The notes: generated by a model from the letters alone, not told the origin. 64,000 bases of DNA from an uncultured Brachyspira sp. (GCF_934747485.1 NZ_CAKVGN010000005.1:1-64000); one strand, 5' to 3'; counted from the stretch's first letter, positions 43,194 to 52,645 are shown. Program-made: numbers and translations.

Positions 43194-43229
43194 AATAAAT
43201 ATTCTAAACTTAATAAATTTTATTTTTTA

Positions 43230-43475
43230 TCAACTTTTCCCGTGGCTCGCACCCACAGGCACTTCCTTCGGTCGCTGTGCAGACTTCGCCAAAGTTGCAA
43301 AAGCACCTATTAGTTTTTTATAAAATTTATACTTATATATAAAAATATTTTATTATGTATATAAAATATAGATATTATTTTATATATTCTAAATATACAA
43401 AGCTAAAACACTTGCACTTTTTGGTTCTTTTGACGAAGTCCGCACAGCGAGCTGCGGGAAAAAGAACAACAAAAA
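43230..43475. repeat. GC-rich hairpin mosaic cassettes between pyrFE and the DUF285 genes
   Basis: The gene-free stretch 43091-43545 holds two cassettes. At 43230-43305: CCCGTGGCTCGC, a CAGGCACTTCCTTCGGTCGC module and GACTTCGCCAAAGTTGCAAAAG. At 43411-43475: GCACTTTTTGGTTCTTTT, GACGAAGTCCGCA, CAGCGAGCTGCGGGAAAAAG. GTTCTTTT and AAAAAGAAC close a hairpin around CCGCA/TGCGG. Confidence 0.8.
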
Positions 43476-43545
43476 AATTGACAAACTTAAAAATTGTTAG
43501 TATATACAATTTATAAAGTATATTACAATCCGCTATAAATTATTT

Positions 43546-45288
43546 TTAACTTTTATACCAAGAAGGAGGATTACTTTCTATAGGCGAATTTGAAAAAGCA
43601 TATTTCATATTAACATTTTCTCCTAATTTCCAAGATTCTAAATCCTGATTGAAATTAATACAGTTATCAAATAAAAATGATATATATTTAATATTAGACA
43701 TATTCCATTTATCTAAAGGCTGATTGAAATTTGAAGCCCATTGAAACATTGAGGTTATAGATTCAGCATTACTCATATTCCAATCATTTAAAGGCTGATT
43801 AAAACTTTTTGCATACCTAAACATAGCATCTGCATATTTTAATTTGCTTATATTCCATTTAGAAATATCATGATTAAAAGAATATGCACTTTCAAACATA
43901 AAGCTCATAATTTCTACATTACTAACATTCCAATTACTTAAATCATTATTAAAAATAATACAATGTGAAAACATAAAATTCATATATTTCACATTAGATA
44001 CATTCCAATTTTCTATATTATGATTAAAATATACAGCTCCTTTAAACATATTATGCATATCTTTAACATTTGAAGTATCCCAAGTTTCAATACCGTCAAA
44101 TTTTTTAACTTTTGAATTTTGAAATAATCCTGACATATCAATTATTAAGCTAGTATCTATTTTATCATATTTTACTTTTTCTTTTATTAGTTTTAATAAT
44201 TCTATTTTATTTTTAGATTTATGTTTTTCACTATTCCTTAATTCTATTTTTTTAGATTTTTTATATTCTAAAATAATACTCCCTTTATTTTCAATTAGTT
44301 CATTTAATTCATCATAATAAGTATTTTCAAGTTTCTTTATAAAATCTTTAAATTTATTATATTTCAAAACTTCTTTATAAACTTCTTTTATATTGCAGTT
44401 TTCAAGCATAGCTAAAAGTTTTTTTCTATTATTTCCTTTAGATAAAAAATAAATATTTAATATAGATTTAACATTCTTAAAAGAAGAAGCACCAGAAAAA
44501 ATATCATTGGTAAAGCAAGCCTCATTAATAATCCAATTTTCTATAGATTTATTAAAACTTTCAGCACCGCTAAACATATATGACATATAAATTGCACTAA
44601 AAACATTCCAGCTTCCAATATCCTGATTAAAACTTTTTGCATTAAAAAACATATAGTTCATATATAAAACATTAGAAGTATCCCAATTATTTAAAGGCTG
44701 ATTAAAATTATAAGCATTCTCAAACATACCAATCATTTTTTCTGTTTTACTTACATTCCAAGTATTTATATTTTGATTAAAGTTTTTAGCGTTATAAAAC
44801 ATAAAACTCATATCTGTTACATTTGAAGTATCCCATTTGTCTAATGGCTGATTAAAAAGTTCACAACCGCAAAACATATATTCCATATTAATGACTTTAG
44901 ATACATTCCAACCATTCAAAGGCTGATTGAATTTTTTACAATTATCAAACATTCTAAACATATCCTCAACATTTGAAACATCCCATTTATCTAAAGGCTG
45001 ATTAAATTTTTTAGCACTCGAAAACATACCTGACATATTAGTAACTTTTGAAACATTCCAATTATTTATATTACTATTGAAATTAACAGCATCAAAAAAC
45101 ATATATGACATATTTTCTACATTTGAAACGTCCCAACATTCTATGCCTTTAAAATTTTTCCTTGAACTTTCATGAAAAATATTGCTCATATCATTAATTA
45201 AACTTGTATCAATATCGCCTAAATATATATTTTCATCTTTTACTAATTCTTTTAATTCATCCTTTGTCTGAGGTTTATATTTTTTCAT
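43546..45288 (-). CDS. DUF285/BspA-type 25-residue repeat protein, internally duplicated
   Basis: A 580-residue protein of the 'Mycoplasma DUF285' leucine-rich-like family. It has two arrays of 25-residue repeats of the form FNQPLxxWDVSNVxxMxxMF: about nine units at residues 55-280 and about seven near 400-575. Each array is preceded by the same cap (a TKDELKEL-type helix followed by DTSLINDMS). A charged helical segment (CNIKEVYKEVLKYNKFKD) ends the first array. There is no signal peptide, although many relatives are surface lipoproteins, so a cytoplasmic place is implied. It looks like a fusion of two tandem paralogues. It overlaps the upstream paralogue by 14 bp. Confidence 0.85.
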   Translation of the reverse strand: MKKYKPQTKDELKELVKDENIYLGDIDTSLINDMSNIFHESSRKNFKGIECWDVSNVENMSYMFFDAVNFNSNINNWNVSKVTNMSGMFSSAKKFNQPLDKWDVSNVEDMFRMFDNCKKFNQPLNGWNVSKVINMEYMFCGCELFNQPLDKWDTSNVTDMSFMFYNAKNFNQNINTWNVSKTEKMIGMFENAYNFNQPLNNWDTSNVLYMNYMFFNAKSFNQDIGSWNVFSAIYMSYMFSGAESFNKSIENWIINEACFTNDIFSGASSFKNVKSILNIYFLSKGNNRKKLLAMLENCNIKEVYKEVLKYNKFKDFIKKLENTYYDELNELIENKGSIILEYKKSKKIELRNSEKHKSKNKIELLKLIKEKVKYDKIDTSLIIDMSGLFQNSKVKKFDGIETWDTSNVKDMHNMFKGAVYFNHNIENWNVSNVKYMNFMFSHCIIFNNDLSNWNVSNVEIMSFMFESAYSFNHDISKWNISKLKYADAMFRYAKSFNQPLNDWNMSNAESITSMFQWASNFNQPLDKWNMSNIKYISFLFDNCINFNQDLESWKLGENVNMKYAFSNSPIESNPPSWYKS

Positions 45289-46693
45289 TGTTTAGTCCTT
45301 TTTTATATTCCTTTAAAATATTTTCTTTATTTTCAATCAATTCCTTTAATTCTTCATAATAAATATTTTCTAATTTCTTTATAAAATCTTTTAATTTATT
45401 ATATTTCAAAACTTCTTTATACACTTCTTTTATATCGCAGTTTTCAAGCATAGAAAGCAATTGTTTTTTATAATTACCTTTAGCAATAAAATAAATTTTC
45501 AATATTGATTTTATATCATTATAAGAACTTGAAAAAATATCTTTAATATAACAAGATTTATTAATAGTCCAATTTTCTATTGACTGATTAAAACTTTCAG
45601 CACCGCTAAACATATATGACATACTAATTGCACTAAAAACATTCCAGTTTCCAATATCTTGATTAAAATTCTTAGCATTAAAAAACATACGGATCATATA
45701 TAAAACATTAGAAGTATCCCATTTATCAAGCGGTTGATTAAAATTATAAGCATTTTCAAACATACTATACATTTTAATAACATTACCTACATTCCAAGTA
45801 TTTATATTTTGATTAAAGTTTTTAGCGTTATAAAACATAAATTTCATATTTACTACATTTGAGGTATCCCATTTGTCTAATGGCTGATTAAAACTTTCAG
45901 CACCGCAAAACATACTACTCATATTTTTTACGTTTGAAACATTCCAATTATTGATATCCTGATTAAAGCTTTTAGCTCCCTCAAACATACCAATCATTTT
46001 TTCTGTTTTACTTACATTCCAATTATTAAGAGGCTGATTAAAATTATAAGCCCCTGCAAACATACTCTGCATATTTTCAACATTAGAAGTGTCCCAATTA
46101 TTTAAAGTTTGATTGAAATTTACAGCTGCAGAAAACATACACATCATACTAAGAACATTAGAAGTATTCCATTTGTCCAAAGACTGATTAAAACTTTCAG
46201 CTTTAGAAAACATAAACTCCATATCTTTTACATTAGAAACGTCCCAATTATTTAATGGCTGATTAAAAAGTTTACAACCGCAAAACATACATTTCATATT
46301 AATGACTTTAGATACATTCCAATCATTTAAAGGCTGATTGAATTTTTTACAATTATAAAACATTCTAGACATATCCTCAACATTTGAAACATCCCATTTA
46401 TCTAAAAGCTGATTAAATTTCTCCGCAAGGCAGAACATATTACTCATATTCTTAACTTTGGATACATTCCAATTAGATATATCATGATTAAAGCTTTTAG
46501 CACTGAAAAACATAAAACTCATATCTTTAACATTAGAAGTGTCCCAAGTTTCAATACCGCTGAAATTTCTTAGCATAGAATCTTTAAATAAGCCTGACAT
46601 ATCTGTTATTAGGCTTGTATCTATTTTATTAAATTTTGTCTTTTTTTCTATCAAATCCATCAATTCATCTTTTGTTTGAGGCTTGTATTTCAT
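45275..46693 (-). CDS. DUF285/BspA-type 25-residue repeat protein
   Basis: A 472-residue paralogue with a complete single-unit plan: cap (KYKPQTKDELMDL, then IDTSLITDMSG), about fourteen consecutive 25-residue repeats of the FNQPLxxWxxSNVxxMxxMF type, and a C-terminal charged helical tail (IKEVYKEVLKYNKLKDF). Long stretches are nearly identical at DNA level to the neighbouring gene, showing recent duplication or gene conversion. No signal peptide or lipobox is visible. The function of such arrays is protein binding in known surface members; here it is unknown. First gene of a two-gene overlapping unit. Confidence 0.85.
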   Translation of the reverse strand: MKYKPQTKDELMDLIEKKTKFNKIDTSLITDMSGLFKDSMLRNFSGIETWDTSNVKDMSFMFFSAKSFNHDISNWNVSKVKNMSNMFCLAEKFNQLLDKWDVSNVEDMSRMFYNCKKFNQPLNDWNVSKVINMKCMFCGCKLFNQPLNNWDVSNVKDMEFMFSKAESFNQSLDKWNTSNVLSMMCMFSAAVNFNQTLNNWDTSNVENMQSMFAGAYNFNQPLNNWNVSKTEKMIGMFEGAKSFNQDINNWNVSNVKNMSSMFCGAESFNQPLDKWDTSNVVNMKFMFYNAKNFNQNINTWNVGNVIKMYSMFENAYNFNQPLDKWDTSNVLYMIRMFFNAKNFNQDIGNWNVFSAISMSYMFSGAESFNQSIENWTINKSCYIKDIFSSSYNDIKSILKIYFIAKGNYKKQLLSMLENCDIKEVYKEVLKYNKLKDFIKKLENIYYEELKELIENKENILKEYKKGLNNEKI

Positions 46694-46840
46694 TATTATG
46701 TTTCCTTACTGTTTTTTATGATTCTATATTTTTTTATATATTTTTAAATTTTAAAACTATATAACAAATAAATTTTGTATAAAATTTTTAATACAATGAT
46801 AAAGTTTAATTATTGTATGGTATTTCAATTATAATATTTG

Positions 46841-47075
46841 TCTTTTTGCAACTTTTGCGAAGTCCGCACAGCGAGCTGCGGGAAGAAGAACAATAAAATT
46901 TTTTAACATATTCTAATATAAAAAATAATTTATTTATATTAAGGTATTTGCAGGGCTTTGCCCTTAACGAAGTACACACCGTGCAGCACCCCAGTTCTTT
47001 TGCCGATAGGACCTACTCGGTACGACCGTAGGAAGTGCCTTCGGTATTGGTATAAAAGAACCAAAAGAACTGCAT
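46841..47075. repeat. GC-rich hairpin mosaic cassettes upstream of the DUF285 genes
   Basis: At 46841-46895: TGCAACTTTTGCGAAGTCC, then CGCACAGCGAGCTGCGGGAAGAAGAAC. At 46950-47075: TTGCAGGGCTTTGCCC, CCCCAGTTCTTTTG, a CCGATAGGACCTACTCGG module, a CGACCGTAGGAAGTGCCTTCGG module, then AAAAGAACCAAAAGAACTG. They belong to the 46694-47638 gap, which has no gene and is otherwise filled by the element at 47140-47555. Confidence 0.8.
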
Positions 47076-47139
47076 TTAATAAAGTATAACTTTTTATGTA
47101 TATACAAAATATAGATATTATTTTATATATTCAAAATTT

Positions 47140-47555
47140 AAATTACACTCCACACCCTCAAGGCTTTTTATGTTATCTGATGTTTTTGCATAGGTTTTCT
47201 TTTTTGCTGTGCGTAGAGTAAAGTTTTAAATTTAAAAAAATATTGGGCGGGTGCTAAAATTTCTAATTAAACAATAAATATAATTAGAACTCCCATTACA
47301 GGAAAAACTGTAAAGAATAAAGGGCGGGGTATGTAAATAAAGTTTTAAAACTTAAATTACACTTCCCACCCTCAAGTATTTTTGCATTATCTGCTATTTT
47401 TTTTATTAATTTTATTTTTTGTTTAATACTCTTATTTTTGTGCCCCACCCAAGCGTTTTTTAAATTTAAAATTCACATACCACACGCAAAATAACATTTA
47501 AAATAGATAGATTTATAATTTTAATCTTTATTATATAGAGAGCTTAGTTAACCGT
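47140..47555. repeat. Nested inverted-repeat element (CCGCACGG family), copies 4a/4b
   Basis: Two partial elements, head to head. First: CCACACCCTCAAG, GCTGTGCG, TTGGGCGGGTG and AAAGGGCGGGG. Second: TCCCACCCTCAAG, CCCCACCCAAGCG, CACACGC and TTAACCGTGCG. Block order and AT spacers follow the complete copy at 27142-27475, with decay of the CCGCACGG core in the first half. Confidence 0.7.
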
Positions 47556-47638
47556 GCGTAATATTTTATGCTAATTATTATAGTATTAAATTTTTTTTAT
47601 ATTATAATGATTTCAATAAATTTATATTAGGAAATTTT

Positions 47639-48334
47639 ATGTCAGTTGTTAATGATTCTAGTAGGGATTCAAAATATTATTTTGATAAGGCAAATATTTT
47701 TTGTCTTGAAGGAAAATATAAAGAAGCCATAGTATATTATAATAAGGCTATAGAGTTAGACCATAATTATAGTGCTGCTTATTATAACAGAGGCAGTGTT
47801 AAAGCTGATTTAGGTGAATATGAAGAAGCTATTAAAGACTATAATAAAGCTATAGAGTTAGACCATAATTATACTTATGCTTATAATAACAGAGGGCTTG
47901 CTAAAGATTATTTAGGTGAATATGAAGAAGCTATTAAAGACTATGATAAAGCTATAGAGTTAGACTCTGATTATAGTGATGCTTATAATAACAGAGGACT
48001 TGCTAAATATTATTTAGATCAATATGAAGAAGCTATTAAAGATTTTAATAAAGTAATAGAATTAAACCCTAATGATAGTGATGCTTATTATAATAGAGGA
48101 AGTGTTAAAGATGTTTTAGGTAAATATGAAGAAGCTATTAAAGACTATGATAAGGCTATAGAGTTAAACCCTAATAATGGAGCTTTTTATAATAACAGAG
48201 GAGTATCTAAAGAAAATTTAGGAGAGTACAATGAAGCTTTAAAAGATTATAAAAAGGCTTTGGAATTAGACCCTAACTATGATACTGCTAGAGAAAATAT
48301 AAAAGAGATTCAAGATAAATATGGCTTGAAATAA
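47639..48334 (+). CDS. Tetratricopeptide repeat (TPR) protein
   Basis: A 231-residue protein made of about six consecutive 34-residue TPR units of the type YNRGxxKxxLGEYEEAIKDY followed by KAIELD. There is no signal peptide. TPR solenoids bind partner peptides; the partner is unknown. The DNA of the units is almost identical (the KAIELD-encoding part recurs with few changes), indicating recent expansion by unequal recombination, and repeat number may vary between strains. AGGAA lies before the ATG. It is isolated between two gene-free repeat regions. Confidence 0.9.
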   Translation: MSVVNDSSRDSKYYFDKANIFCLEGKYKEAIVYYNKAIELDHNYSAAYYNRGSVKADLGEYEEAIKDYNKAIELDHNYTYAYNNRGLAKDYLGEYEEAIKDYDKAIELDSDYSDAYNNRGLAKYYLDQYEEAIKDFNKVIELNPNDSDAYYNRGSVKDVLGKYEEAIKDYDKAIELNPNNGAFYNNRGVSKENLGEYNEALKDYKKALELDPNYDTARENIKEIQDKYGLK

Positions 48335-48399
48335 AATTAAGAATTTCATTGTTGTGTCTATTTTATAACTACATACTTATTTTTTATTATAAAATTTAA

Positions 48400-48608
48400 T
48401 TACATTTCCCCACCCTCAAATCTTTCTGTGTTATCTGCTGTTTTTGCATTATTTTTCTTTTTTGTTTATATTATTATTTTTGTATCCCACCCAAGCATCT
48501 TTTAAATTTTTTACCGCTTTACCGCACGGTTTAAAAATTAAATATAAATAATTTGATGATAATATCATTTAAATAATATATAAAAATCAGTTTAACGTGC
48601 GTTGAACA
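48400..48608. repeat. Nested inverted-repeat element (CCGCACGG family), copy 5
   Basis: A half-element in the 48335-48696 gap: CCCCACCCTCAAA, then CCCACCCAAGC, then ACCGCACGGTTT paired with TTTAACGTGCGTTGAA about 75 nt further. It has the same block order as other copies; outer right-hand blocks are missing. Confidence 0.75.
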
Positions 48609-48696
48609 TTTTAAAAAAGCTTTTTAAATCTTGAATTTATTTATTAATCTTATATCCTTTAAAATAATAAAATTATAATATCGGAGTTTTATAAAA

Positions 48697-48984
48697 ATGA
48701 AATTCGCTTATTTAATAATGGATAAGATTTTTGATAGCAGCAAAGATAAAGCTTCAATACATAATGGAGTATCTCAAATAATTGGTATATCAAATATAGA
48801 AGAAGCTATTGAAACAGCTAAAAACCTTCAAAAAGAAGGAATTGACTGCATAGAGCTTTGCGGAGGCTTTAGAGAAGAGGGGGCTAAAAAAATAATAGAG
48901 GCTACTGAAAACAAAATAGCAGTTGGTTTTGTAGTGCATCTAAAAGAGCAAGACGATATTTATAAGAAGCTTTTTTCTCATTAA
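48697..48984 (+). CDS. Small conserved protein, DUF6506-like
   Basis: A 95-residue cytoplasmic protein with alpha/beta alternation: KFAYLIMDK, then GISNIEEAIETAKNLQKEGI, then IELCGGFREEGAKKIIEAT, then IAVGFVVHL. The pattern agrees with the small DUF6506 family, as far as I can recall its consensus. No function is established. It has its own ribosome site (CGGAG) and precedes the iron-transport gene, but a promoter between them makes co-transcription unlikely. Confidence 0.6.
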   Translation: MKFAYLIMDKIFDSSKDKASIHNGVSQIIGISNIEEAIETAKNLQKEGIDCIELCGGFREEGAKKIIEATENKIAVGFVVHLKEQDDIYKKLFSH

Positions 48985-49020
48985 ATTTTCATTTATTAAT
49001 ACTTTTTATACAAACTTATA

Positions 49021-49058
49021 TTGACAATTTCTTTGTATGTGTTAGAATATACTAACAC
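49021..49058 (+). promoter_or_regulatory. feoB promoter with overlapping palindromic operator
   Basis: TTGACA (49021-49026) and TAGAAT (49043-49048), 16 bp apart. A perfect inverted repeat GTGTTAG / CTAACAC (49039-49045, 49052-49058) with a 6-bp centre covers the -10. A metal-dependent repressor of the DtxR/MntR or Fur type would be well placed to block transcription here; which one is unknown. Confidence 0.65.
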
Positions 49059-49095
49059 TTTATTAGATTATTAAAATTAACTAAAGGAGTTATTT

Positions 49096-51588
49096 ATGAA
49101 ACTAACAGAATTTGACATAGAAGAAGGTTTTGTTGTAGATAATGTGGAAACACAGGGCGAGATAAGACAGAGAATTATAGAGATGGGTTTCACTGCTGGT
49201 GCTAAAGGCTGGATTGTAAGAAAAGCACCTCTTGGAGACCCTATTCAAGTTCATATTATGGACTATGAAATATCTTTAAGAAAATCTGAGGCAAATGGAA
49301 TTGAAGTTTCTAAGGCAGATGTTGAAATTAAGAAAATGGCTGACATAAAAACAGGCAAAGTAAAAAAAGAGAAAAAAAACAATACCTGTGATTTATTTTT
49401 AGAAGACAAAGAAGAAATCAGTAAAAAATTAAAAGTTCCTTCAAACAACACAAAATTAAAAGTAGCAATTGCTGGAAACCCTAACTGCGGTAAAACAACA
49501 ATATTTAATGCTTTAACTGGTGCCAATTATAAGGTTGCTAACTACCCCGGTGTAACGGTTGAAAAAAGAGAACACTCTATGCTATACAACGGATACACCT
49601 ATGATTTGATAGACTTACCCGGGGTTTATAGTTTGAGTGCTTATTCTCAAGATGAGGTTGTGGCTTGCGATGTGCTTCTCAATGAAAAACCTGATTTTAT
49701 TATAAATGTTATAGACTCTACAAATTTAGAGAGAAATCTTTATCTTACTTTACAGTTAGTAGAATTGGGTATACCTATTTTATGCGTGCTTAATATGTAT
49801 GAGCATGCAGAAAATGAGGGCATAAATATAGATGAAGCTAAATTAGAAGAATTGTTTAGACTTCCTGTAATGAAAGTTCATGGAAACAAACATGAGAGTG
49901 TACTTTTAATATTAGACAAGATAGAAAAAATTTATGAATCTGGAAATAAATTGCATAGAGAAGCTGCTTTAGAATATGGTGCTGATGTTGAGGAATCTAT
50001 AAAAAATATAGTTGATTCTATGCATGGGGATATATCAGACATTCATAAGAGATGGCTTGCTATAAAGGCATTAGAGAAAGATGAAAGAGCAATACACTCT
50101 GTAAGACGCGAATGTAATAACGGCGGAGAAGTAATAGAGACTATAAACAAAGAAATTATAAGATTAGAGACTAAAGAAAACTCAAAAACTGACTCTATTA
50201 TGGCAGATAAAAGGTATTCATATATTAGAGGTGCTTTAAAAGAAGTTATAAAAAGAGATGATATACAGGCATTTAATTTTACAGATGCTGCCGATGTAGT
50301 ATTTTTAAACAAATGGCTTGGCATACCAATATTTTTAGGGGTATTATGGCTTATATTTAAAGTTACTTTCACACTCGGAGCATATCCTCAAGGCTGGATT
50401 GAGATGGGCATTGGTGCATTAGCATCTTTTGTGTCCAATCTTTTACCTGAAGGAAGCTTATTACAGTCTGTAGTGGTTGATGGTGTGATAGGCGGCGTTG
50501 GTGCAGTGCTTTCATTCTTCCCATTAGTATTGATATTATTTGTTGGAATATCTTTCCTTGAGGACTGCGGTTATATGGCAAGGGCTGCATTTTTAATGGA
50601 TAAGGTTATGCATAAGTTTGGGCTTCATGGGCAATCATTTATACCTATGTTTTTAGGTTTTGGCTGTACTATACCTGCAACTATGGCTGCAAGAACTTTG
50701 AGAAACAAAAAAGACAGAATTGTAACTGTACTTATAACTACATTCATGAGCTGCGGTGCGAGAATACCTGTTTATGTATTATTTACAGCAGCTTTCTTCT
50801 CTCCAAAAATGGCTCCTACTGTAATGTTTAGCATATATATAATTGGTGTAGTAATGGCTTTTATTGTGGCATTTATATTAAGAAAATTATTTTTCAAAGG
50901 CGATGAAACTCCTTTTGTTATGGAGCTTCCTCCGTATAGAGTGCCTCGTGTAAAAACTGTTTTAAGACATATGTTTGATAGAGGTTGGATGTACATAAAA
51001 AAAGCTGGTACTTATGTATTTGCTGCTTCTGTTTTAATATGGGCATTGATGACTTTCCCTCAGTATAACCCTACAGAAGAAGAATCTGCTGAGTTAATGG
51101 ATAGAGCAAAAACTGTATTAATATCAGAGAATATAGATGTGAATGATGAAGAGGCTTTAAATGCTGAATATGATAGGCTTGTAGCTTCTGAAGGTTTAAG
51201 ACATAGTTTTGCCGGTAAGTTGGGAACATTTGTAGAGCCTATAATGAAGCCTTTGGGTTTTGACTGGAGAATAAGCATTGCATTAATAGCAGGAGGAGCT
51301 GCAAAAGAAGTATTTGTTTCAACAATAGCACAGATAAAATCTATAGAAGAAGATGAAGTTACTTTAATAGAGGCATTAAGAAATGACCCTGTATTTAATC
51401 CAATAGTAGCTTATGCTCTGTTATTATTTGTATTATTATACTTCCCTTGTTTTGCATCAATAGCAGTTATAGGCTCTGAAATAGGGAAGGCTTGGATACC
51501 TTTCTTAATTGTTTATACTTTAGCGGTGGCTTGGATAGTTAGTTTCGCATTCTACCAAATTGCTGGAAGAATAGCTGGAATTATCTAG
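49096..51588 (+). CDS. feoB: Ferrous iron transporter, FeoA-FeoB fusion
   Basis: An 830-residue protein. Residues 1-75 form a FeoA-type SH3-like domain (IRQRIIEMGFTAGAKGWIV, DPIQVHIMDYEISLRK). From about 120 follows the FeoB G domain: G1 GNPNCGKTT, switch NYPGVTVEKRE, G3 DLPGVYSLS, and VLNMYEHAENEG where NxxD is expected. The remaining half is the membrane channel with two Gate motifs, including GCTIPATMAARTL and PCFASIAVI. It imports Fe2+ across the inner membrane in a GTP-gated way. The fused FeoA replaces a separate regulatory gene. A promoter palindrome and a strong terminator make it a single-gene iron-controlled unit. Confidence 0.93.
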   Translation: MKLTEFDIEEGFVVDNVETQGEIRQRIIEMGFTAGAKGWIVRKAPLGDPIQVHIMDYEISLRKSEANGIEVSKADVEIKKMADIKTGKVKKEKKNNTCDLFLEDKEEISKKLKVPSNNTKLKVAIAGNPNCGKTTIFNALTGANYKVANYPGVTVEKREHSMLYNGYTYDLIDLPGVYSLSAYSQDEVVACDVLLNEKPDFIINVIDSTNLERNLYLTLQLVELGIPILCVLNMYEHAENEGINIDEAKLEELFRLPVMKVHGNKHESVLLILDKIEKIYESGNKLHREAALEYGADVEESIKNIVDSMHGDISDIHKRWLAIKALEKDERAIHSVRRECNNGGEVIETINKEIIRLETKENSKTDSIMADKRYSYIRGALKEVIKRDDIQAFNFTDAADVVFLNKWLGIPIFLGVLWLIFKVTFTLGAYPQGWIEMGIGALASFVSNLLPEGSLLQSVVVDGVIGGVGAVLSFFPLVLILFVGISFLEDCGYMARAAFLMDKVMHKFGLHGQSFIPMFLGFGCTIPATMAARTLRNKKDRIVTVLITTFMSCGARIPVYVLFTAAFFSPKMAPTVMFSIYIIGVVMAFIVAFILRKLFFKGDETPFVMELPPYRVPRVKTVLRHMFDRGWMYIKKAGTYVFAASVLIWALMTFPQYNPTEEESAELMDRAKTVLISENIDVNDEEALNAEYDRLVASEGLRHSFAGKLGTFVEPIMKPLGFDWRISIALIAGGAAKEVFVSTIAQIKSIEEDEVTLIEALRNDPVFNPIVAYALLLFVLLYFPCFASIAVIGSEIGKAWIPFLIVYTLAVAWIVSFAFYQIAGRIAGII

Positions 51589-51619
51589 ACTTCATAATAT
51601 AACCTATTTTTATTAGAAT

Positions 51620-51659
51620 TACAGATATCTGAGTTTAATTCTTGGGTATCTGTATTTTT
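51620..51659 (+). terminator. Terminator of feoB
   Basis: ACAGATA/TATCTGT stem with a 19-nt loop followed by ATTTTTAT, 31 bp after the feoB stop. Confidence 0.6.
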
Positions 51660-51806
51660 ATATAATAATTTTATTGAGTTTCTAATTAAATATTAATCAT
51701 ATTTTTAAATAATAAAAAATTGATAAAACATAATTAGTTTAGTATATTGTTAATTATGTTTTTAATGTATAATGTTTAATTATATTTATGCCCAAGGGGG
51801 ATTTTT

Positions 51807-52319
51807 ATGGAATTAAAAGTATTAAATAAACAAAATAATTCAAGAATGTGTTTAGTGTGCGGATTTAAAAATGATTTAAGTTTGAAGGCAGAGTTTTTTG
51901 AGCTTGAAGATAAATCGCTTTGTGCTTTGGTAACTTTTAAAGACCATCATCAAGGATACCCCGGAAGAGTGCATGGCGGGATACTTGCTGCTATATTAGA
52001 TGAAACTATAGGAAGAGCAATGATGCCATACACCGGGGAAGATAAATGGGGCGTAACAACAACACTTACAACAAAATATAAAAAGCCTGTACCTATCAAT
52101 GAAGAGATTAGAATAATTGGAAAAATAACTTACGGCAATGGCAGAATATATGAAGGAGAAGGCTACATACTTCTTAATGATGATACAGTAGCAGTAACAG
52201 CAAAAGGCAATTATATATGCATGAGTTTAGAGCAGATAGCAGAAATGGACCCAAACAATGAAGAAGATTGGTATGTGGAGAAAAAGGAAACAGACCCTAA
52301 AACTATAGCAATACCATAA
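51807..52319 (+). CDS. PaaI/hotdog-fold thioesterase
   Basis: A 170-residue hotdog-fold protein of the PaaI/YbaW thioesterase group. Core motif: HHQGYPGRVHGGILAAILDETIGRA with the HGG and the catalytic Asp/Glu helix. The substrate-facing TTTLTTKYKKPVPI strand follows. The N terminus bears CLVCGFKNDLSLKAEFFE, a CxxC pair seen in a subset of the family. It hydrolyses an acyl-CoA thioester of unknown nature. AAGGGGG precedes the start. It is a single gene. Confidence 0.83.
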   Translation: MELKVLNKQNNSRMCLVCGFKNDLSLKAEFFELEDKSLCALVTFKDHHQGYPGRVHGGILAAILDETIGRAMMPYTGEDKWGVTTTLTTKYKKPVPINEEIRIIGKITYGNGRIYEGEGYILLNDDTVAVTAKGNYICMSLEQIAEMDPNNEEDWYVEKKETDPKTIAIP

Positions 52320-52390
52320 ATTAAATTATATTATTATAAAACGTGTAGAAGTTTGTTGTGATATATTAATAATTTTATAATTTTTTATAT

Positions 52391-52645
52391 TGTTCTTTTT
52401 CTCGTATTACACGGTGTGGACTTCGTAAAAGTTTTTACCCTTCGGGTACGCTTCGTGAAAAGTGCAAATAATAATACTAGATTATATTAAAAGATATTGA
52501 TGATAAAATGCAGCCTTTTTGCTTCTTTGTGGCAACAAAAGAAGTAGGGGTTCGGGGGCTAGCCCCCGATAACAATAAAAAAATTAATTTTGTAATTTAA
52601 GGTTTTATTCAACTTTTTCCCGTAGCAAAAAGTTGCAAAAAGTAC
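52391..52645. repeat. GC-rich hairpin mosaic cassettes between thioesterase and helicase
   Basis: The 52320-52755 gap has no gene. It holds three cassettes: TTCTTTTTCTCG with a CCCTTCGGGTACGCTTCG module (52391-52467); GCTTCTTT/AAAAGAAG then CGGGGGCTAGCCCCCG (52509-52570); and TTTTTCCCGTAGCAAAAAG with TGCAAAAAG (52610-52645). Confidence 0.8.

Noticed and set aside
43480..43510. TTGACA with TATATA downstream as a promoter
   Set aside because: It points towards the 3' end of a minus-strand gene, and the AATTGA(C/T)AAA part follows hairpin cassettes at other sites, so it is likely repeat-derived.
47140..48608. Possible CRISPR array because of repeated short GC blocks
   Set aside because: Blocks are different from each other, nested as inverted pairs, and spacers are AT-rich and irregular; no cas genes are present.
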